A DNA stretch of 64,000 nucleotides. Origin: Senecio squalidus. Taxonomy: Eukaryota > Streptophyta > Magnoliopsida > Asterales > Asteraceae. Shown piece by piece: positions 46,661-57,173 of this stretch. Made by a program: the position numbers and the translations under genes. The notes under the pieces are model-generated. The model saw nothing but the letters and a program-made list of their open reading frames with translations, was not told where the DNA came from and did not search any database. Numbering within the stretch: the stretch's first letter is position 1; every line of letters starts with the position of its first letter. The DNA lies in the NCBI GenBank assembly GCA_910822075.1, contig CAJVGC010000590.1, positions 62,972,629 to 63,036,628 on the forward strand, given 5' to 3'.

Positions 46661-47364
46661 AATGGAGATCGATCAAAACAACACTTATTCCCAATGAAAC
46701 TTCGGCGGTTGAATCCTGCATAGGATAGGTAGGCGTTACCCTTTGAACCTTCCCTTATGAAATGCACTTAGTCTCCTAACTGTTAGTAGATCTTGATGTC
46801 TTTGAACTGAGCTGTTATTTACGTAGACGACAATACATTTCACACATGACTCTTCCTGACAATGTCAACTCCTCATAGTCGTGTTCGTTATGGTCATGAA
46901 AACTATCCTGGTTCTGCGAGAGCTTTTAGGAATTACGCCCTTATAGTTCCCTTCGAAGCGACCCCATTTCTCTCTAACATAGGTGATTCGTTAGAAATCA
47001 TTATACCACATATGGTTATTTCTTAGAATCATTAAAAGTCGTATGCTTATCCTTCACCTTGTCACTGATCTTAGGAATGGACTAGGAAGTTTGTGAATTT
47101 GTGAACTCCCTTAGATGGTTTAGGAGGTAGATAAACTACCCCCCCCCCCCCCCCCCCCCCACAGTGATCTCCCTTCATTCATACAACTTGGTTGTCCTAT
47201 TGAACCCAGATCTTGGGATCTCCAGTCAACTTGGTTAGGTTTCTTTTGCATAAACTTATTCACTCAAGGGCTTTAGTCCCATTCCTTTTGACGACTTACT
47301 AACTAACTCTCTGCTTAAGACTTTCGTAAGCGGATCCGCTATGTTATCCTTTGACTTCACATAG
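46661..47364 (-). other. Copia G 3' untranslated region
   Basis: About 700 bp between RNase H and the polypurine tract. It holds a run of 22 C at 47139-47160. No gene is seen. Confidence 0.6.
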
Positions 47365-47706
47365 TCAACTGGATACTCCTGTTGAGAGTAGTTGACGTAT
47401 CGTGTTATGTCTACGGCGAATATGTCTTAACTTACCGTTATACATTATGCTATGAGCTCTGCCAATTGCCGATTGACTATCACAATGTATACATATGGTC
47501 GTTACCGGTTTAGGCCATCTTGGTATGTCTTCTACAAATTGACGCAACCATTCTGCCTCTTCTCCACAATTATCAAGGGCAATGAATTCAGATTCCATCG
47601 TTGATCTTTCTATAACCATTTGTTTGCAAGATTTTCATGCTATAGCAGCACCTCCAAGTGTAAACACGTATCCACTTGTTGATCGGGAATCTTTTATATC
47701 AGAAAT
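47365..47706 (-). pseudogene. Copia G RNase H end
   Basis: Reads RSTMESEFIALDNCGEEAEW, then TICIHCDSQSAIGRAHS and RHIRRRHNTIRQLL, the conserved C-terminal half of copia RNase H. Two stops separate it from the RT frame: TAG at 47707 and TGA at about 47642, each at a position where the family has Trp (NWISD and SWKSS). Both fit G-to-A change of a TGG codon. Confidence 0.85.
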
Positions 47707-49257
47707 CTAGTTTGCATCATTGTATCCTTCGATGACATTTGGATGTCTATTATAGTGTAGTCCATACTCTCGCGTGTATCTTACATACCGAAGTAATCTT
47801 GTAATACTCTTCCAATGATCAGAACTTGGATTGCTTGTGTACCGACTTAGCCTACTAACAACGTATGCTAAGTCAGGTCTGGTACAACTCATCAGATACA
47901 TTAGCCTACCAATGATTCTTGAATATTCTAGTTGGGAGACACCTTCACCTCTATTCTTAGATAGATGTTGACTGGTGTCTATTGGTGTTCTACCTAGGCC
48001 GGAATCCCCCATATTGAATCGCTCTAGAATCTTGTCCACGTAATGTGTTTGATTTAACACAAGACCATTTTGGGTTCGTGTGATCTTGATTCCAAGAATC
48101 ACATCTGCTAGGCCCATGTCTTTCATGTCAAATTTGGATTTCAACATATCCTTTGTTGATGTTATTATCTTATCGTCACTACCCATGATAAGCATATCAT
48201 CTACATAGAGACATAATATAACATAACCATTAGGTGTGTCTTTCACATAAACACACTTGTCACATTCATTTATTTTGAAACCATATTCTAACATGACGTG
48301 ATCAAACTTTTGATGCCATTGTTTGGGAGCTTGCTTTATGCCATATAATGACTTAACCAACTTGCAAACTATGTTCTCTTGTCCAGGGGCATTAAAACCC
48401 TCAGTTTGTTTCATGTAAGTTTCTTCCTCTTCATCCATTTGGTGAACTTCCAAATTTCTTATGGTGGCAATAGCAAGTACCATCCTGATGGAGGTGATTC
48501 GCGTTACATGCGAATACGTATCAAAGTAATCTAGACCTTCTCGTTGTCTATAACCTTTGATCACTAATCTTGCTTTGTATTTATCAATACTTCCATCCGC
48601 CCTCATTTTCTTTTTAAAGAGCCATCTATAGTCTAGTGCATTGCAACCCTGAGGAAGGTCCACTATTTCCCACGTATGGTTTTGTAAAATAGATTCTATT
48701 TCACTTTTGATGGCTTCTTTCCATTGAAGTGATTCCGAATATGTAACCGCTTCGCGGTAGGTTCTAGGTTCATGTTCCACCATGAATGTGAGGAAGTCAG
48801 AACCAAAGGATTTCTCAACCCTAGCCCTTTTACATCTTCTAGGCTCAACATCGTTTTCCACATGTTGTTCTTGTCTCTCATTTTGGACAGACTCATCAAC
48901 GAGTGTAGAAGAACTTCCAATTTCCGTGTTTAGACAGGGAAATATATTTTCAAAGAATGTAGCACTCCTTGATTCCATTATCGTGTTATTGTGTATATCG
49001 GGATTCTTAGAATCATGCACAATAAATCGATAGGAAGTATTGTTGTGAGCATATCCAATGAATATGCAATCCACAGTTTTAGGCCCTATCTTTAAGACCT
49101 TAGGTGCCGTCACTAATACTTTGGCTAGGCACCCCCACACTCGTAGGTATTTATATGATGGTTTTCTTCCCATCCAAAGTTCATATGGGGTTTCTTCTTT
49201 ATTCTTCCGAGGTAGCTTATTTAAAAGATAAGAAGCTGACAAGATAGCTTCCCCCAC
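47707..49257 (-). pseudogene. Copia G integrase C-terminus and reverse transcriptase
   Basis: 516 codons. Residues 1-60 are the integrase C-terminal part (YLLNKLPRKNKEETPYELWM, YLRVWGCLAKV). RT starts near residue 185 (HTWEIVDLPQGCNALDYRWL, KYKARLVIKGYRQREGLDYF) and carries SLYGIKQAPKQW and the catalytic LYVDDMLIMGS. At EVHQMDEEEETYM the expected block VKTAFLNG after QMD is missing, an in-frame loss of about 10 codons in a core motif. The last part (GRLMYLMSCTRPDLAY) begins RNase H. It is one frame off the integrase core to its right. Confidence 0.88.
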
Positions 49258-49682
49258 ATGTTTGGACTAAGTCCATAACTTATTAACATGGCATTAACCA
49301 TTTCTTTCAAGGTACGGTTCTTTCTTTCGGCGATACCGTTTTTCTGAGGTGAATAGGGAGCGGTGAGTTCATGTCTAATACCATGTTGCTCACAAAAGTT
49401 AGCAAATGGTGACACATATTCACCTCCTCTATCACTTCTAAATACCTTGATTTTTTTATTAAGTTGATTCTCAACTTCATTCTTGTAAAGAATGAACTTA
49501 TCGATGGCTTCATCCTTACTTTTAAGTAAGTATACATAGAAATATTTCGTGCTATCATCGATAAAGGTGATGAAGTATTTGTTTCCACCTCTTGTGGGAA
49601 CCGATTTTAAATCACATACATCGGTGTGGATCATATCAGGGGGTTCGGTTATTCTTTCAACCGATTTAAACGATGATCTTGT
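49221..49682 (-). pseudogene. Copia G integrase core
   Basis: Reads MIHTDVCDLKSVPTRGGNKY, FITFIDDSTKYFYVYLL, VFRSDRGGEYVSPF and HELTAPYSPQKNGIAERKNR, giving the D, D and E of the catalytic triad. It is in the same frame as the protease part, but a TAA at 49683-49685 separates them. At about 49240 a frameshift leads to the RT frame. Confidence 0.88.
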
Positions 49683-50558
49683 TTATTTGGCCTCAACACA
49701 TGTTTGACATTTATAGTTTGGATCAATGTGGAAAGATGGTATACATTTAAATTTAATTAACCGACGAATGGAATTAAAATTAACATGACCAAGACGTGCA
49801 TGCCAAATATTAGAAGACTCAAGCAAGTAAGCGGAAGTAGTACCATTTTTATTAATATCACGCTTAATAACCATTACATTCAATTTGAACATGCCATTAA
49901 GGGCATATCCCCTACCAACATACACACCACTTTTGGTCAACACGACCTTATCTGATTCAAAAACCAAACGAAAACCAAACTTGTTGAGAAGCCAACCCGA
50001 CACAAGATTCTTACGAATCTCCGAAACATAGAGCACATTGTTCAAAGTGAGCTCCTTCTCCGAGGTCATCTTGAGTATCACGGTACCTTCCCCTTTGATA
50101 TAGGCCGTAGCCGAATTTCCCATGAACAACTTCTCACCGGTCTCAACATCCTTGAAGGTGGTAAACATGTTCTTGTCCGAGAAAACATGACGGGTAGCAC
50201 CCGTATCAATACACCATTCCTTTGAGTTTGATCCCACCAAGTTAACTTCAGAGATCATATTAGTGACATCGGTCACCATGGCAGCAAGATCCATGTAATC
50301 ATTCACCATATTATCTTGAAGGGGATTCTCCCGTTTTGGCATCTTGCAGCTAGCAGCTCTATGACCCGGCTGATCACAATTATAGCACATACCATCAAAC
50401 TTGTGGGGCTCTTGGGGCTTTTGGGACTTTTTCTTCATATTCCCAACTTTAGGTCGGAGATTCCCGACCTTAGCTTTACCCTTTCCACCATCACTGCTTT
50501 TGTTACCCTTTGAGGATTGACCATATTCCACAAAATTAGCTTTTTCCGAAGTTGGCAA
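49683..50558 (-). pseudogene. Copia G zinc knuckle, protease and GAG-pre-integrase
   Basis: 291 codons. Residues about 58-71 form the CCHC zinc knuckle (CYNCDQPGHRAASC) of nucleocapsid. About 116-126 is the protease active site (WCIDTGATRHVFS; D-T-G). About 253-270 is IWHARLGHVNFNSIRRL, with KCQTCVEAK closing the zinc finger before integrase. All are standard copia domains in standard order. The frame overlaps the gag frame at 50435-51100 and is shifted against it. Confidence 0.88.
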
Positions 50559-51285
50559 GTAGCTTTAAGAGCTTTTCTGTTGTCCTCTTCGATACGAAGG
50601 CGAAATACAAGTTCCTCAATGAACATCTCCTTTCGCTTATGCTTGAGGTAGTTTTTGAAATCCACCCAACTTGGAGGTAAATTTTCAATGATTGTCGCAA
50701 CTTGGAATGTCTCACTAAGTGTCATTCCTTCGTAGTGGATGTCGTGCAAGATAACTTGAAAATCTTGTACTTGAGTAAGCACGGTTTTCATATCAACCAT
50801 TTTATAGTCCAAGAAACGAGCCACAACAAATTTATTTGTACTGACATCTTCAGTTTTGTATTTGCGATCCAATGACTCCCATAGTTCTTTGGCGGTCTTT
50901 GTTTTGCAATACACGTTGTACAATGCATCCACTAAACCATTCAACACATAGTTACGACATAAGAATTCCGAATGCTTCCAAGCATCAACTGCACTCACAG
51001 CTTGACCGTCGCTCTCCCCTTCGTTAAGTTGGGAGCGGGTTCGGTCAAAAACGTAGCAAGGTTCAACGTGGTCAAGTAGAAGAACATCTTCTTTTGCCAA
51101 CGCTTGAAGTTCAAACCCGAAAACGTTTCGGGTTTTTCCGCATGATTAGCAACGGTGTTCGCAAGTGGTGCTCCCATAATTGAAGTTACCGTTACATCGG
51201 ATGTCATGATTAGTGGTACCATAGTTGAGGTCACAAGAGGTTGAGTCGACATTCTGAAAATTCGCAAATTTAAAGAATTAGACAT
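50435..51285 (-). pseudogene. Copia G gag
   Basis: N-terminal piece 50995-51285 (KPETFSGLNFKRWQKKMFFY, typical gag start) and main piece 50435-51100 (YVLNGLVDALYNVYC, AKELWESLDRKYKTED, FLDYKMVDMKTVLTQVQDFQ, ENLPPSWVDFKNYLKHK) are in different frames, so a frameshift lies near 51050. The capsid pattern W..L..KY and the L-P-P-S-W region are those of the UBN2/copia gag family. Confidence 0.85.
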
Positions 51286-52102
51286 CTCGTTTTATAATAT
51301 GTAACAATAAATAATAACAATAATAATAATCTGTTTATAATAATAGAAATAATATATTTTATTGTTATTTTTCAAAAACCCGTTCTGTTTTTACAAAACT
51401 GTTTTAAATTCAGTCCGCAAAACTGATTTTAGTAACTAACAGTTACGCTACGTAACTAACAGTTACGTGACTAATAGTTACGCTAACGTAACACACATTT
51501 ACGCTACGTAACTAACAAACGTAACTAACAGTTACGTGATTAACAGTTACGCTAACGTAACAAAAAGTTACGCTACGTAACTAACAAACGTAACTAACAA
51601 ACGTAACTAACAATTACATGACTAACAGTTATATGTATAACAACGAGAACCGTAATAATTTTTTCAGAAATTGTTATTCTAAACTTGATCCACAACCGCT
51701 TTTAAACAAAACGGAAAGAAATTATATGGATATAACAAGTTCCAAACTGATCTGAAGGACAACGATTAGAAAATAAAATTGTTTTAAACGTTAATAATCT
51801 TATATGTATATAACGACAGTCTCGCTAACGTATCTAATAGTTATGCTACGTAACTAACAAACGTAACTAACAGTTTCGCTACTTGACTAACAGTTACGCT
51901 ACGTAACTAACAATTACGCTACGTAACTAACTGTTACGCTAACGTAACTAACAGTTACGTTGAAAAAACAGTTGTTCAAAACAAAACTCGTTTGTGATGA
52001 CCGGAGGCTGTTTTTGCAGAAAAAGAGTCGAAACAAAACTAGTTTGAGTCCAATATTTTCTGATTATAAACGGTATTATAAGAAGAAAATTTGTTTTAAG
52101 AT
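51286..52102 (-). repeat. Copia G leader with inverted word arrays
   Basis: The 5' untranslated leader. Two blocks (51430-51635 and 51822-51962) are made of AGTTACGCTAACGTAACTAAC-like words broken by indels; the plus strand here reads the complement of the words in the LTR arrays. Between the blocks the sequence is plain. No gene is seen. Confidence 0.8.
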
Positions 52103-52816
52103 TGTAGTAACCCATACCGTTTATATTAAACAAAATTCAAATTACAGAAAATGTAAACGAAAATTCGGCCAAGGCTCATGATAAACACGATTCCCTTAAA
52201 ACAAATTCCGCGTGCTATCACACGTTTTGTTTCCCAAGGTACAATGGCAAAACAGTTTATCAAACTGTCGGAGGTACACTTGCTTGAAAGTTCAATCGGA
52301 AATTGTTGTTTACAGTAAAAATAGATCGGAAAAAGGTGTCTGTGATTGAGCTAAGACGTTCCATTTTATAGCCCAAATCGAACGTTTGCGTTTAATTCAG
52401 TTTTAATGGCATTTAACGAACCATTAAAATGAAACTATAACAGTTTCAGGTAGTGTAACTGTTAGGTACGTTAGCGTAATTGTTAGTTACGTTAGCGTAA
52501 CAGTTTCAGTTACGTTACTGTTAGTTACGCTTACTTACGTTAGCGTAACTGTTAGTTACGTTAGCGTAACAGTCTCAGTTACGTTAGCGTAACTGTTAAT
52601 TACTAAAACTCTGAATTAAAGCCAAAAACACCTATCTTTAGGTGTCAATATCCCATTCACCTTAACTGCGTTTTGGACGTATAATATATATCGTTGCAAA
52701 GCCCTTTCTAAGGGCTACACATTCATATTAAATATTCTTCGTAAATATTAAATATGAATCACTTTATATACGTCCAAAGTTGATGAAAATCATGTTTTTA
52801 TCAACATTTTCCAACA
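52103..52816 (-). repeat. 5' LTR of copia G
   Basis: 714 bp. A minus-strand TATA box is at 52362-52371 (CTATAAAATG). The array of GTTACGTTAGCGTAAC words is at 52438-52602, upstream of the TATA box. The array is shorter than in the other LTR. Confidence 0.85.
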
Positions 52817-53039
52817 TGGCTAAGTAATGAACCAAAGAATAGCGGTGACTTAGTAGGGTCTTTAGCCACATAAATGTTCGAAAGTGTGGCCATACATTTT
52901 GGAATGGTCACACGATCGGAATTCAATCTGGCTAATTACTTTGAGGAATTTATTTTCGTACCTTTAGTCACACAAATATTCGAATGTGTGGACGTTCAGT
53001 TTTGGGCGTGTGTGACTAAAGCTCATTTTTGTACTAGGG
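52817..53039. repeat. Right terminal part of the CACTA element
   Basis: Completes the right subterminal region after the nested copia: GTGGCCATACATTTTGG, TAGTCACACAAATATTCG and the terminal inverted repeat, which ends at 53039. Confidence 0.85.
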
Positions 53040-53464
53040 GTTAAACCCCCACTTTGTCGTCTTTCTGTATCTTTTGAAGTATTTAGGGTATGTTGTTGGT
53101 TGTCTTTTGAAAATGTTGACCAGAGATGTTGTAAAGGTCCATTTTATAGTAGTTGTATCATGTATGTAGTTTAAATGAAATTACTAACCAAACAAGAACC
53201 AACAGATTATATTACTAACGAAATTACAACAACTAAAATAAGGTCAAGTTACAACCAAAATAAGGTCAACTTACAAAATAACAATCCTAAAGTTGTCAAT
53301 ATACAAAAGTACTAAACCAAATTCCAAAAGATAGTGTTTGCAAACCAAAGTATCAAAATATAGTGTACTAGATAATTGTAACACATAACATTAGACAACA
53401 TAAATTAGCCAATTACAATACATTTTCCCCTAAATCTCCCTCATATCCAACATCTCTGCATATT
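53040..53464. other. Flank between CACTA and the broken ORF
   Basis: AT-rich, with no coding frame. The first bases are the GTT duplication. I see nothing else to annotate. Confidence 0.5.
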
Positions 53465-53466
53465 CT

Positions 53467-53690
53467 TTAAATTTCATCCACTGGAAAGGTATCAAAATCA
53501 TCTGTATCATCCAACTCCAATACTCTTTTAATCACTTCTTCAGTAACAACAATTTCAGACCCTTGAACTTCCGAAACCAAAGAAGGTACACCATTTCTCA
53601 CTTCAAATTCAACATTGGCCCAAAAATCTTGAATCATATCCATGTATATCAATGGGTCTATAGAAATGGCAAGATGTAATCTTGAGTTTA
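53467..53690 (-). pseudogene. Repeat-derived ORF, C-terminal side, split by Athila C
   Basis: In frame on the minus strand from 53690: SRLHLAISIDPLIYMDMIQD, then FWANVEFEVRNG, EIVVTEEVIKRVLELDDTDD and a stop at 53467. The pattern FLN..I.YAL..NP.IY...I..FW followed by VVTE..IR..L.LDD is one I know from retroelement-linked proteins frequent in Asteraceae annotations. The rest is at 63807-64000. Both parts join in one frame when Athila C and one GTTTA copy are removed. Function unknown. Confidence 0.6.
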
Positions 53691-55066
53691 TGATGTGCGA
53701 AATCTAGTATATTTTAAAAACAAGAAATACTGACGACTCGACTACACAATCTTAGGCAGTGGACCTAATCAAGTATAGTATAGTTTTAGGTAAATCAGGT
53801 TCGTTCGCAGGGACTGATGGTTGAAATATAATTAATAATTAATAAAACAAAAGTGAGTATTTGTGACCGAATTGTCACTATGCTTAAACTACTAAATTTA
53901 AGAAACTAATTGATTCAAATGAATCGCTGAAAAGATTTTGGTTTGTAAACAATTGATGAAAAATACATTCACTTGGACTTGATCACAATTACTACGGTTA
54001 TCACTTAATTACTAACAATGTTGAACTACTTAAAAGGTATTTAACTTGAACTCTCGTTTCCCATTAAAACTTTAATCGTCTCATGTATAGTTACCACTCT
54101 CGTGAATAATTTCTACGTTTGACAACTAAGCAATAAGTACCTAAGCCGATTTTATGATTTAATCTTATAAAGCTTCCTCTCGAATAGCTTCTTAATTAAC
54201 TAAACCGATCTCTCTTAATCTAGTTAACTAACAACCACAATCATGTTTTTATTGTTTAAATCTTTAATACTAGTTCCTCTCGAATACTAATATCCTTAAA
54301 CTAATTATAGACCGATTAGTTATTTCATAAACTATTTTGTAATGTCACAAGTTCCTCTCGAATACCTATGATTAATTACTAACAGTTTATATAAAAGATT
54401 AAACAAGATTCAAAAACTGATTACAATTGGTTTTTCGATTAAACATAAAATCCAGTTCAACATATAAGTAATCAAATAATAACCTACATAATTGATCACA
54501 TCATCCAAGTGAACGTTAAGAAATTTAGCTACTCATAATGATAAAAATGCAACACAATTGAATTGAATGAAACATCTTTATAAATGGATTAAAGTACCAA
54601 TGATCCGAATGCTTAAACAACGAAATTAACGAGTCTAACAATACCAAAATGCTCCAAAAATTCGTGGTCCAAAGCTAGGGTTTCAATACTCCAAAACTTG
54701 CGTATGATAATGATGATTGATAATAAACCCTAAAAACTGTTTTATAAAACGTCAAACAAACAGCAGGAGCATGGAACTGGGGACGGGCGTCCCTCGGCTT
54801 ATTTCCCGTTTTCTTGTTTTGCTGCTCGTTTCTGCTTCATCTCTCGTGACCAATTGCTTCTAGTCTCAAAACATAACGGGAATACAACATTGACCCGTTT
54901 TCTTCACTTTCAGCTCCAATTATGTCACTTCATCTCCAGAACTTCGGCTAATACCTGTATAACATTTTAGTACCAAAATTGCCCGAAATTCCCACAATCC
55001 GTTATGAATTAAACTTTAAAAAGACAAATATCGCATATAATAATATGATTAAAATATGCGATATCA
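53691..55066 (-). repeat. 3' LTR of Athila C
   Basis: 1376 bp, TGATGTGCGAAATC to ATGCGATATCA. The polypurine tract is next to it. One GGGACGGGCGTCCC palindrome lies at about 54780-54793, against two in the other LTR. Confidence 0.95.
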
Positions 55067-55079
55067 AATCCCCCCATAC
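55067..55079 (-). other. Polypurine tract of Athila C
   Basis: Minus strand AAGTATGGGGGGATT, directly before the 3' LTR; it primes plus-strand DNA synthesis. Confidence 0.85.
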
Positions 55080-56522
55080 TTAACCTTTGCTTTCCCTCAA
55101 GCAAATCCAGTTCAATTCAATTTAATTACCAAACCATGATTTAAAAAGCATAACCAAACACCTCACGAATTATTGGGAGTAATTCACACAAATCTCTCGA
55201 ACTAGTCTAAAGGGTATGTAAAATATTCTGTAAATCCGCTCAATTGCTCAGTCATGGTGAGTTTTCTATCATAGGCTTGATAAAGTATCGTTTCTCCACC
55301 ACTAGAGTCTAGGTACAACTAAACGGGGACTTTTATTCGGGATGTAATGTACAGGTAAAAGCATGTGAATAAATATATAGAGGTTAAATGGGTAAATAAG
55401 TAAAAGTATACAAATAAACGTAGTATACATCTAAACTTAGAATGAATCCGAACTCCTAAACGCTAATGAACCAATTGCTCCGTATAACTTCAATTTCTTC
55501 CGAATTACATAACTCATAATACAACTACTTCTACTTTTTTTCTTCAAAGACTCAACATACATAAAACTACATACTTTACAACGTTCTTTTTTTTCTTTTA
55601 TTTTCTCTTTTTTTTTTTTTTTTTCTTTTGCTAACAAATAAATATATGATACAAAGGCTAACGATATTCGATAATTTCAATGCCTTAATACTTCTAACTT
55701 CAATCTTCATGTATACAATCAATTGAAATCTAAAAACTAAGTTCGGATTCATCTAAAAATGAAAAGAAAGGCTAATGTACAAAGTATTTAGTGGGTTTAA
55801 ATGAAACGAATAAGTTAGGCGCAAAATGGTTAACTAGAGTATCTAACACTAAAAGTAAGTGTTACAAAAGGGTTACATGGAAATTAGCTAACCAATGTGA
55901 TCAAGCTATAATTATTTAACAAGAAACAAATAGGCTAAATCAAAAGGTTTATTCCTAAATTGCCCCTAACGTTGTACCAAATTACACTATGTTACCCTAA
56001 TGCAATGCTCATCTATGGTCTCGAAACGTATGACTATGTCAAGTTCTAAAGTCATCAACCATCGGCACACTCATACAAAAGAAAAAGTAGCATTTAAAAT
56101 GAATGCTTTCACGGCTCAAAATCTCACTTTTCTTTGAATAGGGTATAAAATGTGCTAGGTTATGCAACAGATTAAAATTTTCTCAAGACATGTCATCACT
56201 TTTTTTTTTTTTTTTTTTTTTTTTTTTGTTAAAATACCATACACTGACTAAACTAAACACAACTGATGTTTTTCCTCAACCCCCCATACTAGAGTTGGAC
56301 AATGCCCTCATTGTACAAAATGATACAGAATAAAGGAAAAACAAAACAGACAAAGAAGACAAGGTACGTTAACATTAGCTAGCACAAATAAATAAATAAA
56401 AACAAAAAAAATAAACTAAGAAATAAAAAGAAATAAGAAAAAGAAATGTTTATCTGTAACGACCACCAACTCTCTTTCGATGCCCAGACGCCAGCCTTGC
56501 CGACATCCCTCCAAATCTCCTA
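55080..56522 (-). other. Athila C 3' non-coding region
   Basis: 1.4 kb similar in plan to the A and B regions. It holds an internal polypurine tract (56280-56285, six C on the plus strand) and a hairpin ACAATG (56299-56304), loop CCCT, CATTGT (56309-56314). T-runs occur at about 55607-55624 and 56202-56227. No gene is supported. Confidence 0.7.
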
Positions 56523-56873
56523 CTATGCCATGTCATCGGGGGAACGGAAAATGGATGGTTCCTCATCCCCTCCAGAATACGTACCAAACTGCAGCGGGTC
56601 ACTAGGACCACTCTGATGCGGAGGCTGCTGCTGAGACTGAGGGGGATAGTAAAATCCTCCCTGACGATGTGCTGGAATGAAGATATCCGGTGGAGCATAG
56701 GCCGGAAGAACCTGACCCATACTCTGAGCCTCGCGCTGCGCCCACTGATCCATATAGGGCTGATAACGCTCCTGTTGATAAGTCACACGAGCCAGCTGAG
56801 ACCCCATCATCCTCTGATCCTCATAATAGTACTCCTGGAATCGCCTTGGCTTGGTGCTTAAAGACTTAATCAA
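56523..56873 (-). pseudogene. Remnant of the Athila extra ORF (C-terminal end)
   Basis: 116 codons rich in Gln, Tyr and Pro (YYYEDQRMMGSQLARVTYQQ, then GGFYYPPQSQQQPPHQSG). It sits where element A has the C-terminal end of its extra ORF (compare YQAYDGSYHSFGSSAPM there) and has the same composition. The N-terminal four fifths are missing: integrase C-terminal sequence ends about 56880 and this starts at once. So C has lost most of the extra ORF by deletion. Confidence 0.6.
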
Positions 56874-56879
56874 ACATCA

Positions 56880-57173
56880 TTGTCACCCGCTTTGAAATCT
56901 TTAGGTCTGATGTGTCTATCGTGCTCAGCTTTCGTCCTTTCCGATAAGTCTTGAAATTATCGTAAGCTTGCAACCTCATCTCATCCAACTCATGCAACTG
57001 AAAAAATCTCTTTTCACTGCTAAGATCAAATCCAGTTGCAATTTTGCAAAGCCCAGTACGCTTGTGTTCAATCTTAAAGGTAATGGCACAAGTTTTTCCA
57101 TAAAGTAACCGATATGGTGTAGTACTGTTTTATATGCATGTCCTGAATGCCCATAAGCAATCATCTAACTTTT
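56880..57173 (-). pseudogene. Athila C integrase C-terminal part (frame-broken)
   Basis: Out-of-frame continuation of the integrase. Pieces in different frames read TPYRLLYGK, FQLHELDEMRLQAYDNF and KTYRKGRKLS, the conserved Athila integrase tail seen intact in element A at 24374-24828. The tail ends early by the deletion that also removed the extra ORF. Confidence 0.7.

Larger units (their letters stand above)
45908..52816 (-). mobile_element. Ty1/copia retrotransposon G, nested in CACTA
   Basis: Complete in outline on the minus strand: 5' LTR 52103-52816, leader, gag, zinc knuckle, protease, integrase, RT, RNase H, polypurine tract, 3' LTR 45908-46649. The flanking 5 bases are GGGCT and TGGCT, one mismatch, consistent with an aged target duplication. 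The coding region has at least three nonsense codons and two frameshifts, so it is dead. No standard initiator-Met primer site is visible next to the 5' LTR. Confidence 0.88.
40072..53039. mobile_element. CACTA transposon (non-autonomous, 13 kb with nested copia)
   Basis: The left end is CACTAGTACAAAA; the right end, read inward on the minus strand, is CCCTAGTACAAAA. The match continues (TTGGTCACAC against TTTAGTCACAC). The 3-bp target duplication GTT is at 40069-40071 and 53040-53042. Both ends carry many copies of TGTGACCA and CACACA words, the usual subterminal repeats bound by CACTA transposase. No transposase frame (Tnp1 or Tnp2 type) is visible. Copia G is inserted at 45908-52816, so the right subterminal part is split. 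The right terminal base pair CA/TG is mutated. Confidence 0.88.

Noticed and set aside
50316..50513. Plus-strand frames within copia G and Athila gag-pol
   Set aside because: Shadows of the minus-strand coding sequence.
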